Under the pieces are notes generated by a model. That model ran no database searches. It was not told where the DNA came from and was given only the letters and a program-made list of their open reading frames with translations. Positions 27,601 to 37,900 of a stretch of 64,000 nucleotides of DNA are shown here, piece by piece. Every line of letters starts with the position of its first letter. Position 1 is the first letter of the stretch. Made by a program: the position numbers and the translations under genes. The DNA comes from Geomonas oryzisoli (GTDB lineage Bacteria > Desulfobacterota > Desulfuromonadia > Geobacterales > Geobacteraceae), in NCBI RefSeq assembly GCF_018986915.1, contig NZ_CP076723.1, positions 3,831,501 through 3,895,500 of the forward strand, read 5' to 3'.

Positions 27601-29836
27601 AGGCAAGCCCGTCGGTCAGGCCGGTGCACGTAGCGGATGCGGTCGAGCCGCTGGCCACTGCCACCGAGGAGCAGTTGGCCGTACCGGAGAAGGTGTTGGC
27701 GTTGGTGATCATCTCCACCTGGAGGGTCACGTTATCGCCGTTCACGTCGGTGACAGTCGACTTGATCACCACCGAGGTGCCGGTCGCGGTGCCGGCCTGC
27801 GCGATGGCGGTGCTGCCATCGGCCTGGTACTGGCTGGCGGACGGTGCGTTAGGCGCGGTCGGCCCGATGGTGGTGAAGCTCCAGGTCGTGGTGTACGCCG
27901 AGATGTTGCCTGCGGCGTCCTTAGCCCTCACGTGCCAGTAATACGTAGTGCCGCCGGTAAGCGTCGGTGCGAAGGTCCTGGTGGTCTGCCAGCCGCTTTG
28001 CTGCACCCCGGTGGTGAAGCCGCTGTCGGTGGCGAGTTCGAAGAAGTACTGGACCGCAGCGCTCACGTTGGCGTCGGTTGCGGTACCGGAACTGAGTGAA
28101 GCGGTCAGAGCCTGGTTGGTCGCCAGGTTGGCCGGGGCCGTATTGGTGAGGCCAGTCGGGGCCACGGTATCGACGATCACGGTGACCGATGCGGGGGTGG
28201 TATCCTCGTTGGCTGCGTTATCGACCGCCTTGGCCAGGATGGTGTGGGAGACGTAGTCTTCGCTAGGCAGGATCCAGGAGAAGGACCAGGCGGAGGTGCC
28301 GGCCGCCGCGCTCCAGGTGGAGCCGTTGTTAGTGGAAACCTGAACCGAACCGAGCGCATTGGTCCCGGCGGTGGCGCTACCGGTGATGGAGGCCGGGCTG
28401 GTGGAGAGAACTGCCGATGCCGCCGGGGCGGAGATCGCGGTGTCGGGACGGACGATGGCGGCCGCCGTGCTGTAGCTGAACGGATACGAACTCACCATCG
28501 CGTTGCCGGCGGTATCGGTGATGCCGGTGCCGGCGGTCACGGTGTAGGAAGTGGAGCCTGTCTGGCCGGTCGGGGTGAAGACTGCCTGGCTGCCGGAGCA
28601 GCTGGTCTTGGCCCAGGTCACCGCGGGCGCGATGGTGACGCTGCTGGTGGTGACCGTGGCACAGTTGACCGCCTCGCTGAAGTTCAGGGTAACGGTGCTG
28701 TCCGGGGTGATGCCGGTGGCGCCGGTGGTCGGGACCGTGCTGGTAACCGTCGGCTTGACGGTATCGACCAGGACGGTGACCGGGGAGCCGTACACGAGGG
28801 AGACGTTGCCCGCCGCGTCCTTGGCCCAAGGATAGAGCGTGAAGCTGCCGTCGCTGGCCACGGTGTAGCTGGTCGGCGCGGAAGCGAGCCACCCCGCGTC
28901 GCCGGCAAGCGGAGCGGTGGAGCTGGTGGTGATCATATAGCCGGTCACGCCGGTGTTGTCGGTCGCAGCGAAGCCGGAGACAGTGATGGTCCGGGACAAG
29001 GACGGGGTGGTGGCCGCAAAGCCTGCCGAGACCACCGGCTTGGTGGTGTCGGTCCCGTTGGAGACGGTGACGGTGATGGCCTGCTCGACGTGGGACTTCG
29101 CGGAGTCGTGACCGACACCCATGACCACGATGGTGTAGGTGCCATTGGCCGTGCCGGCTGGAACGGTCACCTTGGCGTCGGTACCCATGTTGTCGGCGAT
29201 GCCGTCAAGGTCCTTGCCGGCGGTGGCGTTGTCGTAGGCCGCATTCCTGGTACCGGTGTCCCAGGCGGTGGTGTCGAAGTTGATGGTGTAACCAACCGGG
29301 CTATTGGGAAACTCAGACGCAGTGCTGTAGGAGTTGGCGGTGGCCCAGCCGGCCGAAACGCCGTCGGTCGCATCCCACACGCTATTCCAGCCCGGGATCG
29401 CGGGAGAGTTCACCGTACCCTTGGCAAGTGTCCACCCTGTCGGCAGGTTGATCTCGGCGCCGACGCCGACCTGGCCGCCCGCGGCGTTGGTCACGTTGGT
29501 GAACTTCCAGTCGATCTCGAAGGAGCCGCCCGGGGCGACCGTCACCGAGGTCCCCACCACGCCGTTGATGGCGGTGGTGATGGTCGCGTCCGGGTCGGCC
29601 TGCACGTGGCAACCGGAACCGCTGCAAGAGCCGTACTTGGTCGGCCACGCGTTGGCGTAGTCGGGCATGAAATAGGTGGTCAGGCCGAAAACGGCGACGA
29701 TCAGCGTCATCACCAGCGAGCCTATCAGGTTCATGCGGGTCCTGCCGCTCATGTTGCGCAGCAGCCCCACCCCGGACGCAGCTTCAACTGTTTCCTGAGT
29801 TGTCGACACTCTCATCGATCTCCTCAAATCCTTCAT
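21692..29836 (-). CDS. Giant fibronectin/Ig-like stalk cytochrome, 2714 aa, about 10 haems (cluster B)
   Basis: Paralogue of the 2178-aa protein. The N-terminus has SGRTRMNL before the hydrophobic core, cleavage probably after YANA, then CSGSGCHV (CX4CH). About residues 90-2200 are Ig/fibronectin-like repeats with four VQVSTNNG- or VQVSVNNG-type units. About residues 2216-2625 carry nine CXXCH motifs in the same order as the paralogue (CATCH, CEVCH, CTQCH, CLLCH, CIVCH, CVNCH, CSDCH, CYRCH, CFNCH). The C-terminal C-X10-CNKH is also kept. The extra 536 residues relative to the paralogue come from a tandem duplication within the stalk. The ATG follows AGGAG closely and lies 13 nt after the 666-aa gene. 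Function as a surface-extended electron-transfer protein is inferred. Confidence 0.9.
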   Translation of the reverse strand: MKDLRRSMRVSTTQETVEAASGVGLLRNMSGRTRMNLIGSLVMTLIVAVFGLTTYFMPDYANAWPTKYGSCSGSGCHVQADPDATITTAINGVVGTSVTVAPGGSFEIDWKFTNVTNAAGGQVGVGAEINLPTGWTLAKGTVNSPAIPGWNSVWDATDGVSAGWATANSYSTASEFPNSPVGYTINFDTTAWDTGTRNAAYDNATAGKDLDGIADNMGTDAKVTVPAGTANGTYTIVVMGVGHDSAKSHVEQAITVTVSNGTDTTKPVVSAGFAATTPSLSRTITVSGFAATDNTGVTGYMITTSSTAPLAGDAGWLASAPTSYTVASDGSFTLYPWAKDAAGNVSLVYGSPVTVLVDTVKPTVTSTVPTTGATGITPDSTVTLNFSEAVNCATVTTSSVTIAPAVTWAKTSCSGSQAVFTPTGQTGSTSYTVTAGTGITDTAGNAMVSSYPFSYSTAAAIVRPDTAISAPAASAVLSTSPASITGSATAGTNALGSVQVSTNNGSTWSAAAGTSAWSFSWILPSEDYVSHTILAKAVDNAANEDTTPASVTVIVDTVAPTGLTNTAPANLATNQALTASLSSGTATDANVSAAVQYFFELATDSGFTTGVQQSGWQTTRTFAPTLTGGTTYYWHVRAKDAAGNISAYTTTWSFTTIGPTAPNAPSASQYQADGSTAIAQAGTATGTSVVIKSTVTDVNGDNVTLQVEMITNANTFSGTANCSSVAVASGSTASATCTGLTDGLAYKWRARTTDGTLNSAWVDFGASNPDFTVTVPNTTPVAPTALAQYQADGTTAIVTGGTATSNVVVIGATVDGGNSDPVLLEVDLNNDGVADCASPYVTGPATAQAICNGLADGSYDWRVRAKDSKAVSSAWTAFSGTPDFLVSTGLDFGIDTTPPTDGIASATSGDGYITVSWTAATDSGAGLDPVNTYKLVKSSVSTPADCSAAALYAGNGTSYFDNAVTNGTTYYYRVCALDEATNLSAGVTVSGSPSTIALPDTTITAPAANAVVGTAPVSITGGSSAGANPVASVQVSTNNGTTWAAATGTAPWSFTWAPPTEDYVAHTILAKGVDSLGYADATPAQVVVRVDNVAPANVANATPANLATNVALATSLTSAVATDANTSAAVQYFFELATDNTFTTGVQQSTWQTGTSFAPTLASGNSYYWHVRAKDAAGNISNYSTTWSFSTIGQSGPDAPVAAQYQADGTTAIAQAGTATGSTVVVKAPVSDPNGDNVTLQVEMITNGNAFAGVANCSSVAVTSGSTAAASCSGLTDGLSYKWRARTTDGTYYSAWVDFGGSDPDFTVALTNATPAAPTALAQFQADGTTAIASGAAASTNVVVIGATVDGGNGDSVLLEVDLNNDGIADCASPYVTGPATAQAFCGGLADGSFDWRVRAKDSKGAVSAWTAFTGTPDFTVATGLDFAVDTTPPTDGSASDSSGDGYIKISWTAATDTGAGLDPVNTYKVVKSSVSAPADCSGSALYTGNGTSYFDNTVVNGTTYYYRVCALDEVGNLSAGTTISGSASAIALPDTTMSAPAANAVITTGPVSITGTASAGANPLASVQVSTNNGTTWAAAIGTTSWSFTWAPSTEDYVAHTILAKGVDSLGYADATPAQVTVRVDNVAPAGLNNSAPANLATAVALNASLTSTTATDGNTSAAVQYFFEIATNSSFTTGVQQSGWQLGTSFTPTLAPATQYFWHVMAKDAAGNPTAYTTTWSFTSGVVAPETVLSAPTAGTVFSTSPAAISGTATAGTNPLGSVQVSVNNGSTWNTAAGTGSWSYSWTLPAEDYVAHTILARAVDNASNADPTPASVAVYVDTVAPTGFANSTPANLATAVATTTSLTTTAATDANITASVQYFFEIATNSGFTTGVQQSTWQTGLSFAPTLAYGTTYYWHVRAMDAAGNVSAYSTTTSFTTAAATTTVGQGTGETNITIAPGTIEMDLDAFTLATQAGTDTVTGITVTLANGTWAGIASLEVTDDTGTIIYGSANPSSNTVAITLTTPITVTTTPTQYVLVIDAKAPTAMPAPPGASYAVTGAVTAIASSNPKSYGDTASATVTIDNLSPANVTAAGGAAGIASNSLYWTNPADSDFAGIVVLRRAGSAVTDTPVEGASYLLDNVIGSSTVAYVGSLNNFIDAPLVNGTVYYYKIFAVDSRGNYSATGVAVGPYTPVRTAWANSPMLHTSTTTGSTKWSANGGWGEPGKKYGGFTCATCHNMSTANIMRMQTSVATGDGSNWATNNSPTIAVSYLDPATDKGSDTVHATSNRICEVCHSQTVAHKYNNTTAGHNGTVNCTQCHSHNAGFKGSGGSCLLCHNSPRGVRQQVVGATLGATGDDFVRPSRHIKNTTVKNVDCIVCHAEGDTTSTESSVKQVSLHGTSGAPVLLRNVDSQANPGAANTNYWVWPGRRAGGASISSGDRDNMDRFCVNCHDADGASTITVNTAGDGITTGTALARKLTPFNPLDGGSPLNVKSQFNSGNAVGSAYASHHNLNIYTKRYTSTYASTYASRGGWTGTSKDGVGMTWSTGLHCSDCHLNESNAHGARNATRMLQDKNGADAAATNTNDGTATFVCYRCHLSTVYNYSNVTVTGKARIEHSSFDNVPWGAGTYNDHGIVCFNCHMGGGVNNIGGIHGNNRSITTLTQGATKSYRFIYGAELGLNISEANWSTTTAPTCYTASSTWGGACNKHDGSAGTGRIGTPNYARPLQ
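24655..27866 (-). repeat. Two tandem 1.6-kb units inside the stalk of the 2714-aa gene
   Basis: Matching landmarks 1605 bp apart (GATGGTG before the stalk unit at 27866 and at 26261) and doubled protein words (QYQADGSTAIAQAG or QYQADGTTAIAQAG, VVVIGATVDGGN, LLEVDLNNDG, YYYRVCALDE) show a tandem pair. Cluster A has only one such unit. The length difference between the two proteins, 536 residues, equals one unit. Confidence 0.8.
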
Positions 29837-29849
29837 CGAGCGCTCCTAT

Positions 29850-31850
29850 CTAGTATTGCGTCCAGCTGCCGGTTGCGCCCTTGCTGTCGGTGGCGCGAGC
29901 CTGCCATTTGAAACGCCCGTTGGGAATGCCGCTGCAGGTCGCAGCCGCAGTGCTGCCGCTGGTTACCAGCGTGCTGCTGCAGGTCGGGGTGCCGGTGAAG
30001 CCGGCGGCTACGTCGGCAAGCTCGATGTCGAGCTGCACGGTGTCGCTGTCAGGGTCGGTCACCGTCCCCTTGAAGACCAGCGCGGTCAGGTTGGTGTAGA
30101 GACCCTTGGTCAGCACCGTGGTGCCGTCGCTCTTGTACTGAACCAGCGTGGCCGGCGCGCCCGGAGCGTTGTTCGGGGCCGGGGCCGAGGTGGTGTAGCT
30201 GAAGGGGTAGCTGGCGGCCAGCGTGTTGCCCGCGGTATCCGCCGCCGCCGCACCGACGGTCACCGTGTAAGTTGTGGTGTTGGCCTGGCCGGAGGGGGCG
30301 AAGACCGCCTGGGTCCCGGAGCAGCTGGATCTGGTCCAGCCAACCGCCGGAGAGATGGTCACCGTGCTGGTGGTCACCGTGGTGCAATTGATGTTCTCGC
30401 TGAAGTTCAGGGTCACCGCGCCGTTCAGGTTGGTCCCGGTGGCGCCGTTCACCGGCACCGTGCTCGATACCGTCGGCTTCACCGTGTCGACCACGACCGC
30501 GACCGGCGTGCCGTACACCGCGGAGACGTTGCCGTAGGTGTCCTTGGCCCAGGGGTACAGGGTGAAGCTGCCGTCGGAGGCGACCGTGTAGTTGGTGGGG
30601 GCGGTGCCGAGCCACCCCGCGTCGCCGGCAAGCGGTGCGGTGGCGCTGGTGGTGATCATGTAGCCGGTAACAGCGTTGGCGTCGGTTGCGGCGAACCCGG
30701 ACACAGTGATGGTCCGCGACAGCGACGGCGTCGTGGCGGCAAAGCCCGCGCTTACTACCGGCTTGGTCGAGTCGACGAAGACGGCAACCGGCGAGGCGTA
30801 GACGTTGGACACGTTACCCGCGGCATCCTTGGCCCAGGGGTAAAGAGTGTAGCTGCCGTCGGCGGCCACGGTGTAGCTGGTCGGTGCGGTAGCGGTCCAC
30901 CCTGCTGCGCCGGCAAGCGGTGCGGTAGCGCTGGTGGTGATGATGTACCCGGTGACCCCGGTGTTGTCGGTGGCTGCGAAACCGGAAACCGGTATGGTCT
31001 TGGAGAGTGAAGGGGTGGTTGCAGCGAATCCAGCCGAGACCACCGGCTTGGTGGTGTCGCCACCGCCGCCGCTGGTGACGGTAACGGTGATCGCCTGCTC
31101 CACGTGGGATTTCGAGGAGTCGTGGCCGACGCCGAGGACCACGATCTGGTAGGAGCCGGCGGCCGTGCCGGCCGGAACGGTCACGATGGCGTCGGCACCC
31201 ATGTTATCGGCGATGCCGTCAAGGTCACCCGCCGTGGCGTTGTCGTAGGCGGCGTTCCTGTTCCCGGTGTCCCACGCGGTGGTGTCGTAGTTGACGGTGT
31301 AACCAACCGGGCTCGACGGGTATTCGGCTGAGGCGCTGTAGGAGTTGGCGGTGGCCCAGCCGGCGGGGACGCCGTCGGCCGCATCCCAGACCGCATTCCA
31401 CCCGGGGATGGCCGGGGAGTTGACGGTACCCTTGGCGAGCCCCCAGCCGGTAGGCAGGTTGATCTCGACGCCGACGCCCACCTGGCCCCCCGCTGCGTTG
31501 GTCACCTTGGTCACCTTCCAGTCCACCTCGAAGGTGCCACCGGCGGCGACGGTCACCGCGGTCCCCACCACGCCGTTGATGGCGGTGGTGATGGTCGCGT
31601 CCGGATCGACCTGCACGTGACAGCCCGAGGCGCTGCAGGAGCCGTACTTGGTCGGCCACGCGTTGGCGTTAGGCATGAAGTAAGAAGTGACACAGAATCC
31701 GGAGAACAGCAGGATCATCACGAGTGCCGCGACCAGGTTCATGCGCACACGACCGCTCACGTCCCCGATGATCCCATCCAGCGACTGGACAGTTGCCAGT
31801 TCCGAACCTTTCTGCGGGTGGATTCCTGCTTCTACAACTGCTTTTTTCAT
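29850..31850 (-). CDS. Exported Ig-like repeat protein with a single CX4CH motif (cluster B, 666 aa)
   Basis: Counterpart of the 673-aa cluster A protein. The start MKKAVVEAG at 31850 has GAGGT 5 nt upstream; the longer frame lacks a ribosome site. About 36 residues, including SGRVRMNL, precede the hydrophobic core, with cleavage probably at NANA-WP and a CX4CH (CSASGCHV) just after it. The first 200 residues closely resemble the giant stalk cytochromes rather than the cluster A counterpart. Two Ig-like units (VVSAGFAATTPSL), an SbsA-like Ig unit and a last domain ending GSWTQY follow. No haem head is present. The downstream giant gene begins 13 nt after its stop, so the two are probably made together. 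Confidence 0.85.
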   Translation of the reverse strand: MKKAVVEAGIHPQKGSELATVQSLDGIIGDVSGRVRMNLVAALVMILLFSGFCVTSYFMPNANAWPTKYGSCSASGCHVQVDPDATITTAINGVVGTAVTVAAGGTFEVDWKVTKVTNAAGGQVGVGVEINLPTGWGLAKGTVNSPAIPGWNAVWDAADGVPAGWATANSYSASAEYPSSPVGYTVNYDTTAWDTGNRNAAYDNATAGDLDGIADNMGADAIVTVPAGTAAGSYQIVVLGVGHDSSKSHVEQAITVTVTSGGGGDTTKPVVSAGFAATTPSLSKTIPVSGFAATDNTGVTGYIITTSATAPLAGAAGWTATAPTSYTVAADGSYTLYPWAKDAAGNVSNVYASPVAVFVDSTKPVVSAGFAATTPSLSRTITVSGFAATDANAVTGYMITTSATAPLAGDAGWLGTAPTNYTVASDGSFTLYPWAKDTYGNVSAVYGTPVAVVVDTVKPTVSSTVPVNGATGTNLNGAVTLNFSENINCTTVTTSTVTISPAVGWTRSSCSGTQAVFAPSGQANTTTYTVTVGAAAADTAGNTLAASYPFSYTTSAPAPNNAPGAPATLVQYKSDGTTVLTKGLYTNLTALVFKGTVTDPDSDTVQLDIELADVAAGFTGTPTCSSTLVTSGSTAAATCSGIPNGRFKWQARATDSKGATGSWTQY

Positions 31851-31913
31851 AGTGACCTCTTCCCCATCGTTTTTTGCCGTTATGTATCGAAAGCTCAAAG
31901 TTCTTTGTAAGTC

Positions 31914-31937
31914 CCTCCCGGGCCGGAGTCCGGGAGG
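31914..31937 (-). other. Hairpin between 56-haem and Ig-like genes (cluster B)
   Basis: CCTCCCGG at 31914-31921 pairs with CCGGGAGG at 31930-31937, about 8 nt downstream of the 56-haem stop. No T-run follows. The position, but not the sequence, matches the hairpin at 10724-10743 in cluster A. Confidence 0.55.
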
Positions 31938-31944
31938 AGCGTGG

Positions 31945-34900
31945 TTACAGGTTGACATGGCACATGGTGCAATCGCGTGCTCCGCCGAAGTCGTTGACCC
32001 AGTGTACGGTCACGCCGTTGTGGCAGACGATGTTGGAGCAGCTGCCGCTGGCGTAGCTGCCGACGGTGTTGAGGTACCCCTTCGAGGTGTCGTAGCTCGA
32101 AGCACCCGCTTTGTAGGTGCGGGTCTTGTTCCAGCCGGCAAGGCCGCCGGTGTAGGAGACGAAGGCCGCGTCGGTGACCTGGGCCTTCGACTTGATATAG
32201 GTGCTCGGCAAGAAGGCGATGTCGTTCTTGCCGTTGACGTGGTTGGCCAAGTTGCTGATCCTGGAAGCGCCCAGGGCGTCGGTGTTGTTGCCGGTGGTGT
32301 TGCCGTGGCAGGCCGCGGTGGAGCAGGAGCTGTTGTACTTGTTCCTGGCCACGTTGACCGTGTTGTAGTGGCAGATGTTGCAGCCGATGGTGGTCGATTG
32401 CGCCGGGTCGCCGTGGCCGGCGTTGACGCCCACCGCGCCCGATGCCGGCAAAAGGCCGGTGGTGCCGGAGTAGATGTTGTCGTAGTGGATGCCGACCTTG
32501 TGCGCCGCGTGCGAGTCGGTGCTCGGTGCATTCTCGTGGCAGCCCGAGCAGCGGGTCGCTGCGGTGTAGGTCTGGTTCCACTGCGGCGTGGTAGTGTTCT
32601 CGTGGCAGTAGACGTTGGAGCAGGAAACCGTGCCGGTGCCGGTGCTGCCGATGAGGCCGGCGGCGCTGTTCTTCTTCCTGAGCGTGCTGGCGCCGGTGAC
32701 CGTGTTCAGCTCCACCTCGACGCTGCCGTTCATGTGGTTCGCCAGGGTGACCGGGTGGCAGTTGGCGCAGCCGAAGCCGTAGGCCTTCCAGGTGACACCG
32801 TCGGTGTCGGAACCGGTGGAGACGTTGGCGGTGTAGTTGTAGAACGGCAGGGTGCCCCAGGCGGTGCCGACGTGGCGGGTGTGGGCGCCGGAGAGGGTGC
32901 CGTGGCAGCCTTTGCAGTCAAGCGTCGCGCCCCAGACGGCGTTGGCGGCGGTGTAGCCGGTGCCGGCGTGGCAGGAGACGTTGGAGCAGGTCTTGCTCCC
33001 CGGGTAACCGAAGCTTGCGGTGCCGCCGGCGAGCACGTCGGCCACCTTGTTGGTGTGGTTGCCGATGATCTGGGTGCCGGTTGCGTCCACGGTGCTGCTG
33101 TGGCACAGCACGCAGGTGGCGGCGCCGGCTGCTTTGACGTGCTTTTGGTGCGAGTTGGCGCTTGCGGACCCTTGGGGCCCGCTGGTGTAGTTCGGCTCGC
33201 CGGCAACCGAGGTGAAAGCGACCCCGGCGGTGCCGAAGGTCTTGGCGCCGTGGCAGCCGTTGCAGCCCAGTGCGGTGCCGCCCCAGGACGGAGCTGCCGG
33301 CTCGACAGTCGCAACCATCCCGGTCTGTCCCTTCTTGCCGGAGCTGTGGCAGTAGCTGGCGGAGCAGACGCCGCCGACATAGGTGCTGCTCTTGCCGGCC
33401 TTGACGCCGGAGTAGTTCACGTAAGTGTCGGCGTGGACCAGCGTGTTGGAGATCTGGGTATCGCTGGAGACTGTTTGCGCGTGGCACTCCACGCAGCCGT
33501 AGTTGGTTACGGCGGAGCCGGTGTTCATGTGCTGCGGGTGCGAGCCGGTGGCGAGGATGTTGGTGCCCAGGGCCACCGGGCCGCCGTGGCAGCCGTTGCA
33601 GCCAATGGTCGCGCCCCACTGTGCGTCGGCCACGCCCGCCACCTTGCCGTTGCCGGAGTGGCAGCTGATGTTGGAGCAGGTCTTGTTGGCGCGTTTGTAG
33701 AAGGTCTTGCCGCCGCCCGAGGTGAAGTTGTTGAAGCCGTTCAGGTGCTGGCTGCCGCTGATGATGGCGGTGCCGTTGCTCGTGGTCTTGGAGTGGCAGT
33801 AGACGCAGGTCGCTGCCCCGCCGCTCCCCACGTGCTTCTTGTGGGAGTTGGCGCTCTCGGTCCCCGGCAGGCCGGAGGTGTAGTTAGGCTCGCCGGCTAC
33901 GCTGGTGAACTCGACACCGCCGGTGCCAAGGCCTTGCGCGCCGTGGCAGCCGGTGCAACCCATGCCGGTGCCGCTCCAGTTCGGGGCCGCCGGTTCGATG
34001 GTGGCCACCATGCCGGGCTGCCCCTTCTTACCGGAGGTGTGGCAGTAGGTCGCGGAACAGGTGCCGCCGACCACGGTGCTCCTCTTGCCGGCCCTGACAC
34101 CGGAGTAGTCCACGAAGTTGTTCATGTGGTTGGCGGCGCCCAGGGTGGTGTCGCTGGTGACCGTGTTGGCATGGCACTCGACGCATGCCAGGTTGTCGCC
34201 GATCACCGAGGCCTGGTTGGTATGCTGCGCGTGGGCGCCGGTGACGATCCTGTTGGTGGCGAGGCCGACCGGGCCGCCGTGGCAGCCGTTGCAGCCAAGG
34301 GTGGCACCCCACTGCGCGTCGGCGACCGAGACGATCTTGCCGTTACTCGAGTGGCAGCTGATGTTGGAGCAGGTCTTGTTCACCTTCTTGCCGAAGCTCA
34401 GGTCGGCTGCGGTGTAGTTGGAGAAGCCGTTCAGGTGTTGGCTACCGGCGATCAAGGTGGTGCCGTTGCTGGTGGTCTTCGCATGGCACTTGGAGCAGGT
34501 GCTGGCGCCGGCGGCGCCGACGTGTTTCTCATGGCTGTTGGCGGCGGCAAGGCCGGAGCTCACGTAGTTCGGCTCGCCGGCGACGGAGGTGAAGGCGACC
34601 CCTGCGGTCCCGAAGGGCTTCGCGCCGTGGCAGCCTTTGCAATCTATGGCGGCGCCGCCCCAGACGGGAGCAGCCGGTTCGACCGTTGCCACCATGCCGG
34701 TCTGTCCCTTCTTGCCGGAGGTGTGGCAGTAGGTGGAGGAGCAGGTGCCGCCGCTGTAGGTGGTGCTCCTGCCCGCCCTGACGCCGGAGTAGTCGACGAA
34801 GCTGTTCAGGTGGTTGGCAGGCGTGGATACCAGCGAGTCGCTGGAGACCGTCTTGGAGTGGCACTCGACACAGCCCAGGTTGTCGCCCAGGACGCTCGTC

Positions 34901-37900
34901 TGGTCCATGTGCTGCGGGTGGCTGCCGGTGTTGAGCTTCCTGGTGCCCAGGGCCGCGGGGCCGCCGTGGCAGCCGTTACAGCTAAGGGTGTCGCCCCATT
35001 GGGCGTCGAACACGCCGGACACCTTGCCGTTGCCGCTGTGGCAGGTGATGTTGGAGCAGGTCTTGTTGGCGACCTTGCCGAAGCTGCCGTTGGCAGAGGT
35101 GTAGTTGGCCATGCGGTCCAGGTGCTGGCTTCCCGCGATGACGGCCGTACCGTTGGTCGTGGTCTTCGAGTGGCAGTTGGAGCAGGTGGTGGCACCGGCC
35201 GCCCCCACGTGCTTCTTGTGGGAGTTGGCGTTGGTGGCGCCCGGTCCGCCGGTCAGGTAGTTCGGCTCACCCGCGATGGAGGTAAACTCGACCCCGGCGG
35301 TCCCCAAGGGTTGTGCGCCGTGGCAGCCGGTGCAACCCATGGCCGGTCCGTTCCAGTTCGGGGCCGCCGGCTCGACGGTAGCCACCATGTTCGCCTGACC
35401 CTTCTTGCCCGAGGTGTGGCAATAGGTCGCGGAACAGGTGCCGCCGACGACGGTGCTCCTCTTGCCCGCCTTGGCGCCGGAGTAGTCCACGAAGGCGTTC
35501 ATGTGGTTTGCCGGGGTGCCGATGGCGGTGTTGCTGGAGACGGTGTTGGAGTGGCACTCGGCGCACACCAGGTTATCCCCGAGCACCGAGGGCTGGTTGA
35601 TGTGGGCGTTGTGCGCCCCGGTGTTGATGATGTTACTGCCCAGGGCAGCCGGACCGCCGTGGCAGCCGTTGCAGCCAAGGGTGGCGCCCCACTGCGCATC
35701 GGCTACCGAGACGACCTTGCCGTTGCCCGAGTGGCAGCTGATGTTGGAGCAGGTCTTGTTCACCTTCTTGCCGAAGCTCAGGTCGGCGGCGGTGTAGTTG
35801 GCGAAGCCGTTCAGGTGCTGGTTCCCTGCGATAAGTGTGGTGCCGTTGGTCGTGGTCTTGGCGTGGCACTTGGAGCAGGTGGTGGCGCCGGCGGCGCCGA
35901 CGTGCTTCTCGTGGCTGTTCGCCGCGGCGAGACCGGAGCTCACGTAGTTCGGTTCGCCCGCGAGGGAGGTGAAGGCGACCCCTGCGGTACCATACGGCTT
36001 CGCGCCGTGGCAGCCGTTGCAACCCATGGCAGCGCCGCTCCAGGAGGGAGCTGACGGCTCGACCGTCGCCACCATCCCGGACTGTCCCTTCTTACCGGAG
36101 GTATGGCAGTAGGTGGCGGAGCAGGTGCCGCCGCTGTAGGTGGTGCTCCTGCCCGCCCTGACGCCGGAGTAGTCCACGAAGGAGTTCATGTGGTTGAGCG
36201 GTGTGGATACAGCCGAGTCGCTGGAGACCGTTTTCGAGTGGCACTCGACGCAGCCCAGGTTGTCCCCCAGAACGGCTGCCTGGTCCATGTGCGCCGCGTG
36301 CTTGCCGGATGCGAGTTTCCTGCTGCCGAGAGCCGCAGGGCCTCCGTGGCAGCCGTTACAGCCAAGGGAGGTGCCCCACTGGGCGTCGAACACGCCGGAC
36401 ACCTTGCCGTTGCCTGAGTGGCAGGTGATGTTGGAGCAGCTCTTGTTGGCGGCCTTGGCGAAGGTGCCATTGGCGGAGGTGTAGTTGGCTAGGCGATCCA
36501 GGTGCTGGCTTCCCGCGATGATGGACGTGCCGTTGGTCGTGGTCTTGGAGTGGCAGTTGGCGCAGGTGGTGGCGCCTGCCGCGCCCACGTGCTTTTCGTG
36601 GCTGTTCGCTGCTGCAAGGCCGGAGCTCGCGTAGTTCGGCTCGCCGGCGATGGAGGTGAAGGTGACGCCGGCGGTACCGAAGGGTTTTGCGCCGTGGCAG
36701 CCGTTGCACCCCATGGCCGGCCCGCTCCAGGACGGGTTGGCAGGCTCGACGGTGGCGACCATGCCGGTCTGCCCCTTCTTGCCGGAGGTGTGGCAGTAGG
36801 TCGCGGAGCAGGTGCCGGAGACCAGGGTGCTGCTCTTGCCGGCCCTGACGCCGGAGTAGTCCACGAAGTTGTTCATGTGGTTTGCCGGCGTCGCGATGGC
36901 GGTGTCGACCGCGACCGTCTTCGCGTGGCACTCGGCGCACGCCATGTTGTCGCCGATCACCGAGGGCTGGTTCGTGTGCTGGGTGTGCGCCCCGGTATTG
37001 ATGACGTTGCTGCCCAGAGCAAGCGGGCCACCGTGGCAACCGTTGCAGTTAAGGCTGGTGCCCCATTGGGCGTCCGCTACCACGGGGACCTTGCCGTTGC
37101 CCGAATGGCAGCTGATGTTGGAGCAGGTCTTGTTGGCCTTCTTGCCGAAGCTGGCGCTGGCGGAGGTGTAGTTGATGAGGCCGTCGATGTGCTGGCCGCC
37201 GGCGACGATGCTGGTGCCGGTGGTCGTGGTCTTGGCGTGGCAACTGTTGCAGGTGGAGGCACCCGCCGCCCCGACGTGCTTCTCATGGCTGTTGGCGGCG
37301 GCAAGGCCGGAGCTCACGTAGTTCGGTTCGCCCGCGAGCGAAGTGAAGGCAACCCCTGCGGTCCCCATCGGCTGTGCGCCGTGGCAGCCGTTGCAGACCA
37401 TGGCCGCACCGCTCCAGGACGGGTTGCCCGGCTCGACGGTCGAGGCCACGCCCGCCACACCCTTCTTGCCCGAGGTGTGGCAGTAGGTGTTGGAACAGGA
37501 ACCGCCGGAGTAGTTCTTACCGGCCTTCGCGCCGGAGTACTCGACGAAGGTGTTGACGTGGTTCGCGGTAACGGCAATTGCGGAGTCGCTCGCTGCGGTT
37601 TTCGCATGGCACTCGACGCAGCCGTAGTTGCTCCCCAGGGCCCCGGGGTTGTTGATGTGGGCCTGGTGCTTTCCGGTAGCGAGGATCTTGGTCCCCAGGG
37701 ACGCCGGACCGCCGTGGCAGCCGTTGCAGCCCAGGGTCGCGTTGCCCCAGTTGGGCACGGTGGTTGTCGTGAAGGGACCGGTCTTGGTGGTGCCGTCGCT
37801 GTGGCAGTAGAGGCCCGAGCAGGATCCAAAGGTGTTGGTCTGGCTCGGGAGAAAATCGTTGGTCGGGCCGGAGTAGCTCCCGCCGTTGTTCGGTGTCGCG

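Noticed and set aside
22349..28099. Very long open frames antisense to the cytochrome genes (for example 22349-28099, 10767-15953, 4558-8613, 31687-36054 on the plus strand)
   Set aside because: They arise from high GC and repetitive coding on the other strand: they consist of Gly/Ala/Val/Arg-rich low-complexity sequence, lack ribosome sites, and mirror the haem and fibronectin-like repeats. The minus-strand frames have signal peptides and intact haem motifs.
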